Shown: positions 36,456 through 49,408 of the stretch, in pieces
How the letters are laid out: every line of letters begins with the position of its first letter
Numbering within the stretch: position 1 is the first letter of the stretch
From: Sphingomonas hankookensis
GTDB lineage: Bacteria; Pseudomonadota; Alphaproteobacteria; Sphingomonadales; Sphingomonadaceae
Assembly: GCF_001619955.1 (NCBI RefSeq)
Contig: NZ_LQQO01000007.1
Span: forward strand, 1-64,000
DNA: 64,000 nucleotides
Direction of reading: 5' to 3'
Made by a program: the position numbers and the translations under genes
The notes under the pieces: generated by a model
Told to the model about the DNA's origin: nothing
The model's database searches: none
The model's input: the letters and a program-made list of their open reading frames with translations, nothing else

Positions 36456-36869
36456 ATGAATAGCTTGCTGACCAAGGCGGGCCTGGGGTTGTCGCTGGCC
36501 GCGACGGCGCTGACCGCTGCCGCGCCGGCCGATGCACAGTGGCGCCGCGGCTATGGCTGGGACCGTGGCTACGACCGCGGCTGGCACCGGGGCCGCGACA
36601 ATGGCGGTGCGGCGGTCGTCGCCGGCATTGCGGGCCTCGCGATCGGCGCGGCGCTGGCGTCGAGCGCGAACGACCGGCGGTTCCGCGATCGCTATTATCG
36701 CGACCGGGGCTATGCCTATAATTACGACGACCGCTTCTATCGTCAGCGGGGCTATTATCCGAACGACGGCTATTACGCCTATCGCTACAACAACTATCAG
36801 CGGTGCTGGGTCGAGCGGCGCTACGACCCCTATTACGACCAGACGGTGCGCGTGCGCGTCTGTAACTGA
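36456..36869 (+). CDS. Secreted Arg/Tyr-rich glycine-zipper protein
   Basis: A 137-residue exported protein. The signal peptide ends at DAQ (about residue 28). A tract rich in RGYDRGW-type repeats follows, then a hydrophobic glycine-zipper-like helix (AAVVAGIAGLAIGAALASSA), and then a Tyr/Arg-rich tail ending in CWVERRYDPYYDQTVRVRVCN with two cysteines likely to pair. Such proteins are common in alphaproteobacterial envelopes and have no known activity. ATG 36456 follows GAGGAG; upstream open frame is repeat DNA. Confidence 0.8.
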   Translation: MNSLLTKAGLGLSLAATALTAAAPADAQWRRGYGWDRGYDRGWHRGRDNGGAAVVAGIAGLAIGAALASSANDRRFRDRYYRDRGYAYNYDDRFYRQRGYYPNDGYYAYRYNNYQRCWVERRYDPYYDQTVRVRVCN

Positions 36870-36962
36870 TTGTTGACCGCACGACATGCGGCGGGGCGGG
36901 GGAGCATGTCCTCCGCCCTTTCCGCTTGGCGGGCGCGGCGTTTTGCGGCATGGGCCGCGCCC

Positions 36963-37253
36963 ATGACTGATACGCCCCCCGATCGCCTCTCGATCAATCC
37001 GCGCAGCCCGCATTTCGACCAGCCCGTGCTGGAGCGCGGCATCGGCATCCGCTTCAAGGGCGCCGAGCGCAACGATGTCGAGGAATATTCGATCTCCGAA
37101 GGCTGGATCCGCGTCGGCCTCGGCAAGAAGGTCGACCGCAAGGGCCAGCCGCTGACCATCAAGCTGTCGGGCCCGGTCGAGGCCTATTTCCAGACGCCGG
37201 CCGAGGGTGCGGATGCGCCTGCGGACGAAACGAAGGGCGGCGAGGCGGAGTAA
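36963..37253 (+). CDS. DUF3297 small protein
   Basis: A 96-residue soluble protein with the DUF3297 core: RLSINPRSPHF, then GIGIRFKGAERNDVEEYSISEGWIRV and KVDRKGQPLTIKLSGPVEAY. The acidic C-terminal tail is low complexity. Family members are sometimes labelled glutathione peroxidase-like in databases, but no catalytic residues support this. The ATG at 36963 fits the family start though no strong ribosome site is seen. It lies 93 bp after the secreted protein gene and may share its transcript. Confidence 0.85.
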   Translation: MTDTPPDRLSINPRSPHFDQPVLERGIGIRFKGAERNDVEEYSISEGWIRVGLGKKVDRKGQPLTIKLSGPVEAYFQTPAEGADAPADETKGGEAE

Positions 37254-37260
37254 TAGAGGG

Positions 37261-37346
37261 CGTCGCCCCAGTGAAGGCTGGGGCCTCCTGCGGCGAGGAG
37301 CGCGCCTGATTACGGAGAGACCCCAGCCTGCGCTGGGGTGACGTTC
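37261..37346. repeat. Paired palindromic repeat, CCCCAGC family
   Basis: GCCCCAGTGAAGGCTGGGGC and CCCCAGCCTGCGCTGGGGTG in opposite orientation, between the convergent DUF3297 and trhO genes. It is a likely two-way terminator. Confidence 0.82.
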
Positions 37347-37365
37347 GTGGCGCGGATTGTGGAGG

Positions 37366-38298
37366 CTAGGCTTCCCGCGCCATCCGCTTACCCACATGCT
37401 GTTCGCCGCGTCTGGCGGCCAGCATCACCTGTCGGTGCCGTTCGGCCTTCGCCGCCAGCGTCGCGGCGTCGCGGGTGCCGGCGCAGGCGGGGCATTGTAC
37501 GCCTTCCTCGAACAACGGTGACGTGCGCTCTTCCGGGCTGACCGGCATGCGGCAGCCGCGGCATAGCGCGTGGGTGCCTTGCGTCAGCCCATGGCCGACC
37601 GCGACGCGTTCGTCGAAGACGAAGCATTCGCCCTCCCACGCACTCGCCTGCGCGGGCACTTCCTCCAGATATTTCAGGATGCCGCCGTCGAGGTGATAGA
37701 CGTCCTCGACGCCTTCGCCCTTCAGGAAGGCGGTGGATTTCTCGCAACGGATGCCGCCGGTGCAGAACATCGCGACCTTAGACTTGCCGGCCAGCAGCGT
37801 GTCGCGATTGGCGCGGAACCAGTCGGGAAAGTCGCGGAAGCTGTCGGTCTGCGGATCGACCGCGCCGGCAAAAGTGCCGACCTTCACCTCATAGGCGTTG
37901 CGGGTGTCGATCACGACCGTTTCCGGGTCGGCGATCAGCGCGTTCCAGTCGGCGGGGGCGACATAGGTGCCGACGATCCGGTTCGGATCGGTGCCGGGCA
38001 CGCCCATCGTGACGATTTCCTGCTTCACCCGAACCTTCAGCCGGTGGAACGGCATCGTCGCCGCGTGGCTGAACTTCGGTGTCAGGTCTTCGCAGCCGGG
38101 CAGGGCGCGGATCGCGGCGAGCGCGGTGGCGATGCCCTCCGCGCTGCCGGCGATGGTGCCGTTGACCCCTTCCGGGGCGATCAGCAGCGTGCCGCGAACC
38201 CCCGCGTCGGCGAGCACGGTTTCCAGCGTGTCGCGGACCGCCTGCGGGTCAGCAATCTTCGTAAAGCGGTAGAGTGCCGCAACGGTCAGCCCGGTCAT
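37366..38298 (-). CDS. trhO: tRNA uridine-34 hydroxylase (rhodanese family)
   Basis: A 310-residue cytoplasmic enzyme that makes 5-hydroxyuridine at the tRNA wobble position using O2. The N-terminal acylphosphatase-like domain ends near 95. The rhodanese domain holds VIDTRNAYEV and the active-site loop FCTGGIRCEKS (C179). The C-terminal zinc-like part has CRGCRMP and CPAC. The start ATG shares one base with the stop of the LytTR response regulator (TGATG), so the gene is translated with a signalling operon, an uncommon partner. The open frame continues upstream only as a shadow of the regulator. Confidence 0.9.
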   Translation of the reverse strand: MTGLTVAALYRFTKIADPQAVRDTLETVLADAGVRGTLLIAPEGVNGTIAGSAEGIATALAAIRALPGCEDLTPKFSHAATMPFHRLKVRVKQEIVTMGVPGTDPNRIVGTYVAPADWNALIADPETVVIDTRNAYEVKVGTFAGAVDPQTDSFRDFPDWFRANRDTLLAGKSKVAMFCTGGIRCEKSTAFLKGEGVEDVYHLDGGILKYLEEVPAQASAWEGECFVFDERVAVGHGLTQGTHALCRGCRMPVSPEERTSPLFEEGVQCPACAGTRDAATLAAKAERHRQVMLAARRGEQHVGKRMAREA

Positions 38299-39110
38299 CA
38301 GTGGACGAAGCGCGCCACCACGTCGCGGTACGAGCGGCTGACCTTCACCTGCGAACCCGATTCGAGGATCAGGAAACATTCGCCATTGGTGTGCGGCTTG
38401 ACCTGCTTGACGAGGTCGAGATTGACGATGGTCGAGCGGTGGACGCGCTGGAACCGGCGAGGGTCGAGGCGCTTTTCGAGGTCCTTCATCGTCTCGCGCA
38501 GCACCAGCGAATTGTCGCCGGTGTTGATGACCATGTAATCGCCCGCCGCCTCGATCATCTCGATCGTGTCGACATCGACGCGGAAGATCTGGCCGCGATC
38601 CTTGATGTTGATGAGCTTTTCGAAGCGGTTCGCGCCGACCGCGTCGTCGTTCGCGCCGTCGGCCGCTTCCATCTCCGCCGCGGTGTCGGGGGCGACTTCG
38701 GCGAGCACTTCCTTCAATTTCTCGACCTCGGCCTGGCCCCGCTTTTCGGACAGGCGCTGGCGCACGCGGTCGAGCGTGTCGGCGAGGCGCGATTCCTCCA
38801 CCGGCTTCATCAGGTAATCGACCGCCTGCGCCTCGAACGCGCGGATCGCGTGGTCGCTGTACGCGGTGACGAACACCACCAGCGGCGGTTCGACCTCCAT
38901 CAGCCCCTGCACCACCGAAAAGCCGTCGAACCCCGGCATCTGGATGTCGAGGAAGACGAGGTCGGGCTTGTGGGTCTTGATCGACCGGATCGCTTCGCGG
39001 CCGTTCTGGCATTTGTCGATGATCTCGACATCCTCATGCGCCTGCAACCGCAGTTCGAGGCCCTGAATCGCCAACGATTCGTCGTCGACAAGGATGGTAC
39101 GGATGGTCAT
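38298..39110 (-). CDS. LytTR-type response regulator
   Basis: A 270-residue DNA-binding response regulator. The receiver domain (1-120) has the acidic pair DD at 9-10, the phosphorylation site D55 (LVFLDIQMPG) and the conserved lysine in LMKPV. After an acidic linker, the LytTR domain spans about 165-268 (DRGQIFRVDVDTIEMIEAAGDY.. to SRSYRDVVARF). It pairs with the LytS-type kinase encoded just upstream by a four-base ATGA overlap. Such pairs often control envelope or metabolite responses in sphingomonads; the target here is unknown. Confidence 0.93.
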   Translation of the reverse strand: MTIRTILVDDESLAIQGLELRLQAHEDVEIIDKCQNGREAIRSIKTHKPDLVFLDIQMPGFDGFSVVQGLMEVEPPLVVFVTAYSDHAIRAFEAQAVDYLMKPVEESRLADTLDRVRQRLSEKRGQAEVEKLKEVLAEVAPDTAAEMEAADGANDDAVGANRFEKLINIKDRGQIFRVDVDTIEMIEAAGDYMVINTGDNSLVLRETMKDLEKRLDPRRFQRVHRSTIVNLDLVKQVKPHTNGECFLILESGSQVKVSRSYRDVVARFVH

Positions 39111-40207
39111 GCAGCCTCTTTGGTAACGTCTTGCGTCTGGTAGGGCAGTTCGATCTCGACCACGAACCCGCCGTCGTTGCCGGCGCGGGTTTCGAAACAA
39201 TGGTCGGGGCCGTACGCCTGTGCCAGCCGGTCCCGGATATTCTGAATGCCGACACCGGTGGAAAGCGTCGGCCGCTTCGGTCTGTCGATCAAGCCGGGCC
39301 CGGTATCGGACACGGCGATCTGCACCCGATCCCCGGCCAGTCGAGCGGTGATCGCGATATCGGCCCCGTCCTCCTGCGGCGTGACGGCATATTTGATCGC
39401 GTTTTCGACCAACGGTTGCAGCAGCAGCGACGGCAACCGCGCGTGCGCCACGCGGGCATCGATGTCGAAACAGGTACGCAGGCGATCTTCGAACCGCATC
39501 TTTTCGATATCGAGATAGAGTTTGAGGGTTTCAACCTCCTGCTCCAGCGTGACGTGCGCGGTCGGTTCGTTGGCGAGCGTGTAGCGCAGGAACGACGACA
39601 GGCGGCTGAGCATCACGTTCGCCTTCTCGGTCTGTTTCAGCAGGACGAGGGTCGAGATCGAATTGAGCGTGTTGAACAGGAAATGCGGGTTCAGCTGATA
39701 GCGCAGCATGGCGAGCTGTGCCGACGACGCCTGCATCTCCAGCATCCGCATCTCGTCGACCTGCTGTTCGACCACCAGGTAGAAATTGATCCCGAAATAG
39801 AGCGCCGACCAGCCGGTCAGCACGGTGAAGTTCAGGAACAGCGTGCCGAGCACCAGCGACAGGCTGACATCGGGCGACACGTTGCGGATGAAGGTGAAGA
39901 CGAAGGCGTCGATCAGCGAATAGGCGAAGGTCGCCGCCGACAAGGTGCACATCGTCAGGAAGATCGCCGGCACGCGCGGCAGCGAGCGATAATAGCCGTA
40001 GAGCACGCTCATCAGCAGCGTCAGGCAATAGCCGACGATCACCTCGACGATATTGCCCAGCACATTCTTGAGCGACGCGGCGCTGGCCACGGTCGAGACC
40101 GAGCGCAGCAGCAGATAGCCGGTCCAGCCGGCCGCCTGCAGCAGCCAGAAGGCGCGGTTCTTCTGTTCGAAGAAGGGGCGCGAGAAAATGGCGGGCTTCG
40201 GCGTCAT
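39107..40207 (-). CDS. LytS/YehU-type membrane sensor histidine kinase
   Basis: A 366-residue kinase with about four membrane helices between residues 20 and 145 and no separate periplasmic sensor domain. The phospho-acceptor is H175 in RYQLNPHFLFNTLNSI, the signature of the His_kinase family. The ATP-binding part shows PLVENAIKYAV, SDTGPGL and GVGIQNIRDRL. It is the first gene of a three-gene operon with the LytTR regulator and trhO. The ligand may be a small hydrophobic molecule or membrane state; nothing in the sequence decides. Confidence 0.92.
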   Translation of the reverse strand: MTPKPAIFSRPFFEQKNRAFWLLQAAGWTGYLLLRSVSTVASAASLKNVLGNIVEVIVGYCLTLLMSVLYGYYRSLPRVPAIFLTMCTLSAATFAYSLIDAFVFTFIRNVSPDVSLSLVLGTLFLNFTVLTGWSALYFGINFYLVVEQQVDEMRMLEMQASSAQLAMLRYQLNPHFLFNTLNSISTLVLLKQTEKANVMLSRLSSFLRYTLANEPTAHVTLEQEVETLKLYLDIEKMRFEDRLRTCFDIDARVAHARLPSLLLQPLVENAIKYAVTPQEDGADIAITARLAGDRVQIAVSDTGPGLIDRPKRPTLSTGVGIQNIRDRLAQAYGPDHCFETRAGNDGGFVVEIELPYQTQDVTKEAA

Positions 40208-40297
40208 GCGCTCCGTCAGTCGTCTTGTGCCCCCGCATGGTCATAGCGGGGCGGGGGCGGGTTGGCAAAATGGCCTTAGCGCAAGCGGCCCCCAAAC

Positions 40298-40330
40298 GAA
40301 AACCGCCGCCCCGTTGCCGGGACGGCGGTT
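40298..40330 (-). terminator. Rho-independent terminator of the receptor at 40.4 kb
   Basis: On the minus strand AACCGCCGTCCCG-GCAA-CGGGGCGGCGGTT forms a strong hairpin followed by TTCGTTTGG, 25 bp after the receptor stop. Confidence 0.8.
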
Positions 40331-40355
40331 CGCGGTTGGTTGGATCGGGTAGGGC

Positions 40356-42833
40356 TTAGAAGCCGAACTTGATCGAACCGATGACCGTGCGCGGGTAGCC
40401 GACCGAGAAGTTCGGGTTGCCCGAGAGCGCATCGACCTGCGTGCTGATGTTGCCGAAATACTTTTCGTCGAACAGGTTGCGCACGTTCACGGCGAAGCTG
40501 GTGCGCTTCAGGCCGTACTGTTCCAGGCTGAAGCGCGCGTCGAGATCGACCAGGGTGTACGATCCGACGACGACGTCGTTGACGTCGGTCGCGAAGCGTT
40601 CGTCAACATACTTGCCCTGAACGCCGACGTTCAGTGGGCCGTAGTTAAATTCGGCGCGGCCACCGAACTGCCATTCCGGCGTTTCCGGAACCTTCTTGCC
40701 CTTGGTCTGCGCGATCGCCGTGCCGGCGGTCTGGACGTTCGAGAGCAGTTCGGTGTGGGTGTACGACGCGATCGCGGTCAGTCCCAGCCAGTTGGTCGGA
40801 CGGACCGTGACGGTGCCGTCGAAGCCATAGCTGTCCACCGCACCGATGTTGCGGTCGAACGAGATGCCCTGATCGAAGTCGAACGAGGTCACGATGCGGT
40901 TCTTGTACTTGATGTACCAGCCGGTCAGCTGCGACTGCACCACGCGGCTGTTGTAGCGCAGGCCGAGATCGAACGAGTCGGTCTTTTCCGGCTGCACACC
41001 GATGAACGGCGCGCGGTACAGGTTATCCGTGCGCGGCGCCGAGAAGCCCTTCGCATAGCTACCGAACATGCTGATGTTGGTATCAGCGAAGTTGTAGGTG
41101 AAGCCGGCGTTGGGCAGGATCGCGTCGTACTTATAGGTCGTCGCGAACGGCGCATAATAGGGGGTCGCACCGGTGGTCGGGACGACGGCGTTCGGGGCGA
41201 TGATGCGCAGCGAGGCGATCGGTTCGCTGGTGCAGTAGGCGAAGCCCGAACCGCGTGCCTCGATCGGGCAGTAGGTTTCGAGGTCACGCTTGAAGAACGG
41301 CGCACGCAGGCCGACCTGCAGCGTGAACGCCCGGTCAAAGAAGCGGCCGATATATTCGCCCGAGATCTGGTTCAGCAAGGCGACCGACTTGCGATCGCGC
41401 TGCGAGATCACGAAGCCGTCGGCGGCCAGCACCGGACGGCCGTTACGACCCGAGAAGATGTTCTCGGGCATACCGTTCGAATAGAGATAGCCCCATTCGC
41501 CGGTCTGGCGGTGGTTCGCATTGTCGTAGGTGTAGGCGACGCGGACGCGCTGGTCGTCGTTGAAGTCGTAACGCAACGACGCGATGCCGGTGTAGCGGTT
41601 GGTGTTGGTGATGTTGGGCGAGAAGAAGCGCACCGTGTCGCGGAAGTCGCCGTCGCCGTTGAAATCGACACCCGGCGACGTGGTCAGGCTGCCCTTGGCG
41701 CGTGCCGAGTTCTCGGCCAGCGTCGAGGTGCCGCCGCCATGGGCCAGCGTGTACTGGTACGAACCGTCGAGCGTCAGCGTCAGCTGGTCGGTCAGAGAGA
41801 AGCGCGAATTGGCGCGGACGTTGCCGGTGTTCGACGGGTTGACGCGAATGCCGTAATAGTTCGAACAGTTGTTCGCCGCCTGCGCCGTGCCGTTGACCGG
41901 GGTCGGCGTCGAGCAGAATTCGTTATTCTCGAAATTGCTGACGGTTTCGAACTGGCTGTCGTTCAGGTCGATGCGGATCGGGTTCGACGGCGATGCATTG
42001 GCGTTCGCCGGGATGACGCCGGTGCCGAAAAGGGTGCGTATATCGCCCACCGAGACCGAACGATAGAAGTTGTTGCGGTTCTCGTTGTAGTGGCCCGAGA
42101 TGCGGATGAAGTCGCCATTGTCACCGAGCGGCTGGTAGATGCCGGCGTTGAACTGCTGCTTGCGGATTTCGCCCGGACCACGGAACTTGTCGTTCGATGC
42201 CTTCGACGCCGACAGGAAGGCGCGGGTGCCGAACGAGGTCAGGTTTCCGGTCTCGATCAGGCCGAACACGCGGTGAAAATCGAAATCGCCATACGAGGCG
42301 ACCAGCGTGGCCGACAGTGTTTCCGACGGGATCAGCGTGCGATAGTTGACCGTGCCGCCGGCGGCCGATGCGGTCGGGCTGTCGACGTCGGTCGCGCCGA
42401 GGTTGACGTTGATTTCGTCGATCAGCTCAGGGTCGAGCTGCTGGTTCGAATAGATCGCGTAGTTGCCCGAATCGTTCAGCGGGAAACCGTCGAAGGTCAG
42501 CGAGACGCGGTTGCTGTCGAAGCCGCGGATGCGGATATTGCCACCCGACGAACCGAACGGATCGCTCTGGGTGAAGTTCACGCCGGGAACGATGTTGAGC
42601 GCGTCGAGGACGGTGTTGCCCGGAGCCTGCTTCGCGATGAATTCCTGATCCAGCACGACGCGCGCCTTGGGGCTGTCGGGAATCTTGATGCCGTCGACGC
42701 CGTTCTGGACGCTCGAACCGGTGACGACGATTTCTTCCGATTCGAAATCGGTCGAGCCGGTCGACTGCGCGAAGGCGGAGGCCGGGAGCAGGAGCGCGGC
42801 AAAGGCCACGCCGGCATAGAGCTTGGTGTTCAT
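40356..42833 (-). CDS. TonB-dependent receptor (monocistronic)
   Basis: An 825-residue outer-membrane receptor with signal peptide (cut AFA-Q, residue 22-23), TonB box EEIVVTG near 35, a plug with ALNIVPGVNFTQ and NIRIRGFDSNRVSLTFDG, and a barrel ending in the aromatic GSIKFGF expected for outer-membrane assembly. It has its own strong terminator and no coupled enzyme genes. The neighbouring LytS/LytTR pair is downstream in the same direction. The plug region 'PSETLS..' and VLDALNIV resemble siderophore or thiamin-type receptors, but the substrate cannot be named. Confidence 0.9.
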   Translation of the reverse strand: MNTKLYAGVAFAALLLPASAFAQSTGSTDFESEEIVVTGSSVQNGVDGIKIPDSPKARVVLDQEFIAKQAPGNTVLDALNIVPGVNFTQSDPFGSSGGNIRIRGFDSNRVSLTFDGFPLNDSGNYAIYSNQQLDPELIDEINVNLGATDVDSPTASAAGGTVNYRTLIPSETLSATLVASYGDFDFHRVFGLIETGNLTSFGTRAFLSASKASNDKFRGPGEIRKQQFNAGIYQPLGDNGDFIRISGHYNENRNNFYRSVSVGDIRTLFGTGVIPANANASPSNPIRIDLNDSQFETVSNFENNEFCSTPTPVNGTAQAANNCSNYYGIRVNPSNTGNVRANSRFSLTDQLTLTLDGSYQYTLAHGGGTSTLAENSARAKGSLTTSPGVDFNGDGDFRDTVRFFSPNITNTNRYTGIASLRYDFNDDQRVRVAYTYDNANHRQTGEWGYLYSNGMPENIFSGRNGRPVLAADGFVISQRDRKSVALLNQISGEYIGRFFDRAFTLQVGLRAPFFKRDLETYCPIEARGSGFAYCTSEPIASLRIIAPNAVVPTTGATPYYAPFATTYKYDAILPNAGFTYNFADTNISMFGSYAKGFSAPRTDNLYRAPFIGVQPEKTDSFDLGLRYNSRVVQSQLTGWYIKYKNRIVTSFDFDQGISFDRNIGAVDSYGFDGTVTVRPTNWLGLTAIASYTHTELLSNVQTAGTAIAQTKGKKVPETPEWQFGGRAEFNYGPLNVGVQGKYVDERFATDVNDVVVGSYTLVDLDARFSLEQYGLKRTSFAVNVRNLFDEKYFGNISTQVDALSGNPNFSVGYPRTVIGSIKFGF

Positions 42834-42986
42834 AAGTCCCCTTTGAATCGCAAGGTCGTGGCGCGACTCGGTACGCTGGTTCAGGCGGCGGCATTCACCG
42901 TCCCGGCGCCAATGGACGCGCCATATTTCTATTTTGCGACAACCGAAAGCGGGGAACTCAGTCTCTTTGTGTGCGTTGCAAAAACG

Positions 42987-47373
<4,387 letters not shown>

Positions 47374-47481
47374 TGCGCTTCCCCCGGGTGATACGAAGGG
47401 AGGATAGCGTGCGACAAGTGAACGAATTCTTTGCAAGCCAGTGTCGTCCCCCTGTAGGGCGGGAAAGATTTTTCGACAGAC

Positions 47482-49014
47482 ATGGACCACGCGATGACCG
47501 TCACCATCACCGAAACCGACCTGATCGACAGCGTCGCCGACGCGCTCCAGTTCATCAGCTATTATCACCCGATGGATTACATCCGCGCGCTGGGCGAGGC
47601 CTATGCCGCCGAGACGTCGCCGGCCGCCAAGGACGCGATCGCGCAGATCCTGACCAACAGCCGGATGTGTGCGGAGGGGCATCGCCCGATCTGCCAGGAT
47701 ACCGGCATCGTCACCGTGTTCGTGAAGTGGGGGCAGAATTGCCGGCTCGACAGCGACCGGTCGTTGCAGGAGGTCGTCGACGAAGGCGTGCGCCGCGCGT
47801 ACCTGCACCCGGAGAACAAGCTGCGCGCCTCGATCCTCGCCGATCCGGCGTTCACCCGGCGCAATACCAAGGACAATACGCCGTCGGTGCTGCACGTCGA
47901 AATGGTGCCGGGCGACAAGGTCTATGTGGATGTCGCGGCCAAGGGCGGCGGGTCGGAGAACAAGTCCAAGTTCAAGATGATGAACCCCAGCGATTCGATC
48001 GTCGACTGGGTGCTGGAGATGATCCCGCAGATGGGCGCCGGCTGGTGCCCGCCGGGCATGATCGGCATCGGCATCGGCGGCACCGCCGAAAAGGCGATGC
48101 TGCTCGCCAAGGAATCGCTGATGGCACCGATCGACATGGGCCAGCTGAAGGCACGCGGGCCCCAGAGCGATGTCGAGGCGCTGCGCATCGAGCTGATGGA
48201 CAAGGTCAATGCGCTCGGCATCGGTGCGCAGGGGCTGGGTGGCCTGTCGACCGTATTGGACGTCAAGATTCTCGACTGGCCGACGCACGCCGCGTCCAAG
48301 CCGGTCGCGATGATCCCCAACTGCGCCGCGACCCGCCACGCGCATTTCACGCTGGATGGCAGCGGCCCCGCCTATCTCGAACAGCCAAATCTGGCCGACT
48401 GGCCCGACGTCAACTGGACGCCGGATAAGGCGGCGATCCGCGTCGATCTCGACACGCTGACGCCCGAAGTCGTCGCGACGTGGAAGCATGGCGACCGGCT
48501 GCTGCTCAACGGCAAGATGCTGACCGGCCGCGACGCCGCGCACAAGCGGATCGCCGACATGCTCGCCAAGGGCGAGGAGCTGCCGGTCGATTTCCGGGGC
48601 CGGGTGATCTATTATGTCGGTCCGGTCGATCCGGTGGGCGAGGAAGTGGTCGGCCCGGCCGGCCCCACCACCGCCACCCGCATGGACAAGTTCACCCGCA
48701 TGATGCTCGACCAGGGGCTGCTGGCGATGGTCGGCAAGGCGGAGCGCGGTGCCGACGCGACCAAGGCGATTGCGGAGGCCAAGTCGGCCTATTTGATGGC
48801 GGTCGGCGGGGCGGCGTACCTCGTCGCGCGGGCGATCAAGGGGTCGAAGGTCGTGGGCTTCGAGGACCTCGGCATGGAAGCGATCTACGAGTTCGAGGTG
48901 CAGGACTTCCCGGTCACCGTCGCGGTGGATAGCGAAGGGCAGAATGTCCACCACCTCGCCCCGCTGGTGTGGCGGGAGAAGATTGCGAAGGAGCGGTTGC
49001 TCGAGGGGGCGTGA
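47482..49014 (+). CDS. Class I fumarate hydratase ([4Fe-4S])
   Basis: A 510-residue TCA-cycle enzyme converting fumarate and malate, of the FumA/FumB type. The N-terminal alpha region has RPICQDTGIVTVFVKWG, and a second cysteine lies in AGWCPPGMIGIGIGG. NCAATRHAHF carries the third cluster cysteine. The C-terminal beta region has NGKMLTGRDAAHKR and GPTTATRMD, both typical. ATG 47482 is used; ATG 47494 is an alternative start. It stands alone, divergent from the GGDEF-EAL gene and followed by a dense repeat cluster. Confidence 0.93.
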   Translation: MDHAMTVTITETDLIDSVADALQFISYYHPMDYIRALGEAYAAETSPAAKDAIAQILTNSRMCAEGHRPICQDTGIVTVFVKWGQNCRLDSDRSLQEVVDEGVRRAYLHPENKLRASILADPAFTRRNTKDNTPSVLHVEMVPGDKVYVDVAAKGGGSENKSKFKMMNPSDSIVDWVLEMIPQMGAGWCPPGMIGIGIGGTAEKAMLLAKESLMAPIDMGQLKARGPQSDVEALRIELMDKVNALGIGAQGLGGLSTVLDVKILDWPTHAASKPVAMIPNCAATRHAHFTLDGSGPAYLEQPNLADWPDVNWTPDKAAIRVDLDTLTPEVVATWKHGDRLLLNGKMLTGRDAAHKRIADMLAKGEELPVDFRGRVIYYVGPVDPVGEEVVGPAGPTTATRMDKFTRMMLDQGLLAMVGKAERGADATKAIAEAKSAYLMAVGGAAYLVARAIKGSKVVGFEDLGMEAIYEFEVQDFPVTVAVDSEGQNVHHLAPLVWREKIAKERLLEGA

Positions 49015-49046
49015 CCACTCGTTCGAGGTGTGCCGGTAACGCCCCC

Positions 49047-49397
49047 GTCGTCATTCCCGCGAAGGCGGGAATCCATAGCCGCAACGCTCGCGCCTCTATC
49101 CGAACCGTCAGCGTCTATGGGTTCCCGCCTGCGCGGGAACGACGAGGGAGTGGCACGGAGCCGTTACCTCTCCCCTTCGTCATCCCGGCGAAGGCCGGGA
49201 TCCACCGTACCGCATACCCCCAAGACTTCGGCGCATGCGGAACCTTGGATCCCGGCCTGCGCCGGGATGACGGGGGCCGGGGGGCCGGGGGGCGGGACAC
49301 TTCCTTCCCGCCCACGTCACCCCGGACTTGATCCGGGGTCCCGCTTCTTCTTCTACCGCCGCAAGGAAGCGTTACCCCGGGTCAAACCCGGGGTGAC
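49047..49397. repeat. Cluster of paired palindromic repeats of three families
   Basis: The 394-bp gap between fumarase and otsA holds six arms and no gene. They are CGTCATTCCCGCGAAGGC with GTTCCCGCCTGCGCGGGAAC (49047-49143), CATCCCGGCGAAGGCCGGGA with GATCCCGGCCTGCGCCGGGA (49178-49271), and GTCACCCCGGACTTGATCC with CCCCGGGTCAAACCCGGGG (49316-49397). Each pair is in opposite orientation, like bacterial interspersed mosaic elements. Confidence 0.88.
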
Positions 49398-49408
49398 GCG
49401 CAGGTCGG

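Noticed and set aside
47374..48954. Upstream extension of the GGDEF-EAL frame across the fumarase gene
   Set aside because: The extension is antisense to class I fumarase and contains no domain. The PAS domain gives a natural start near 47373.
49047..49397. CRISPR-like repeat cluster
   Set aside because: The repeats alternate orientation, belong to different families and lack uniform spacers or cas genes. They are palindromic interspersed elements.
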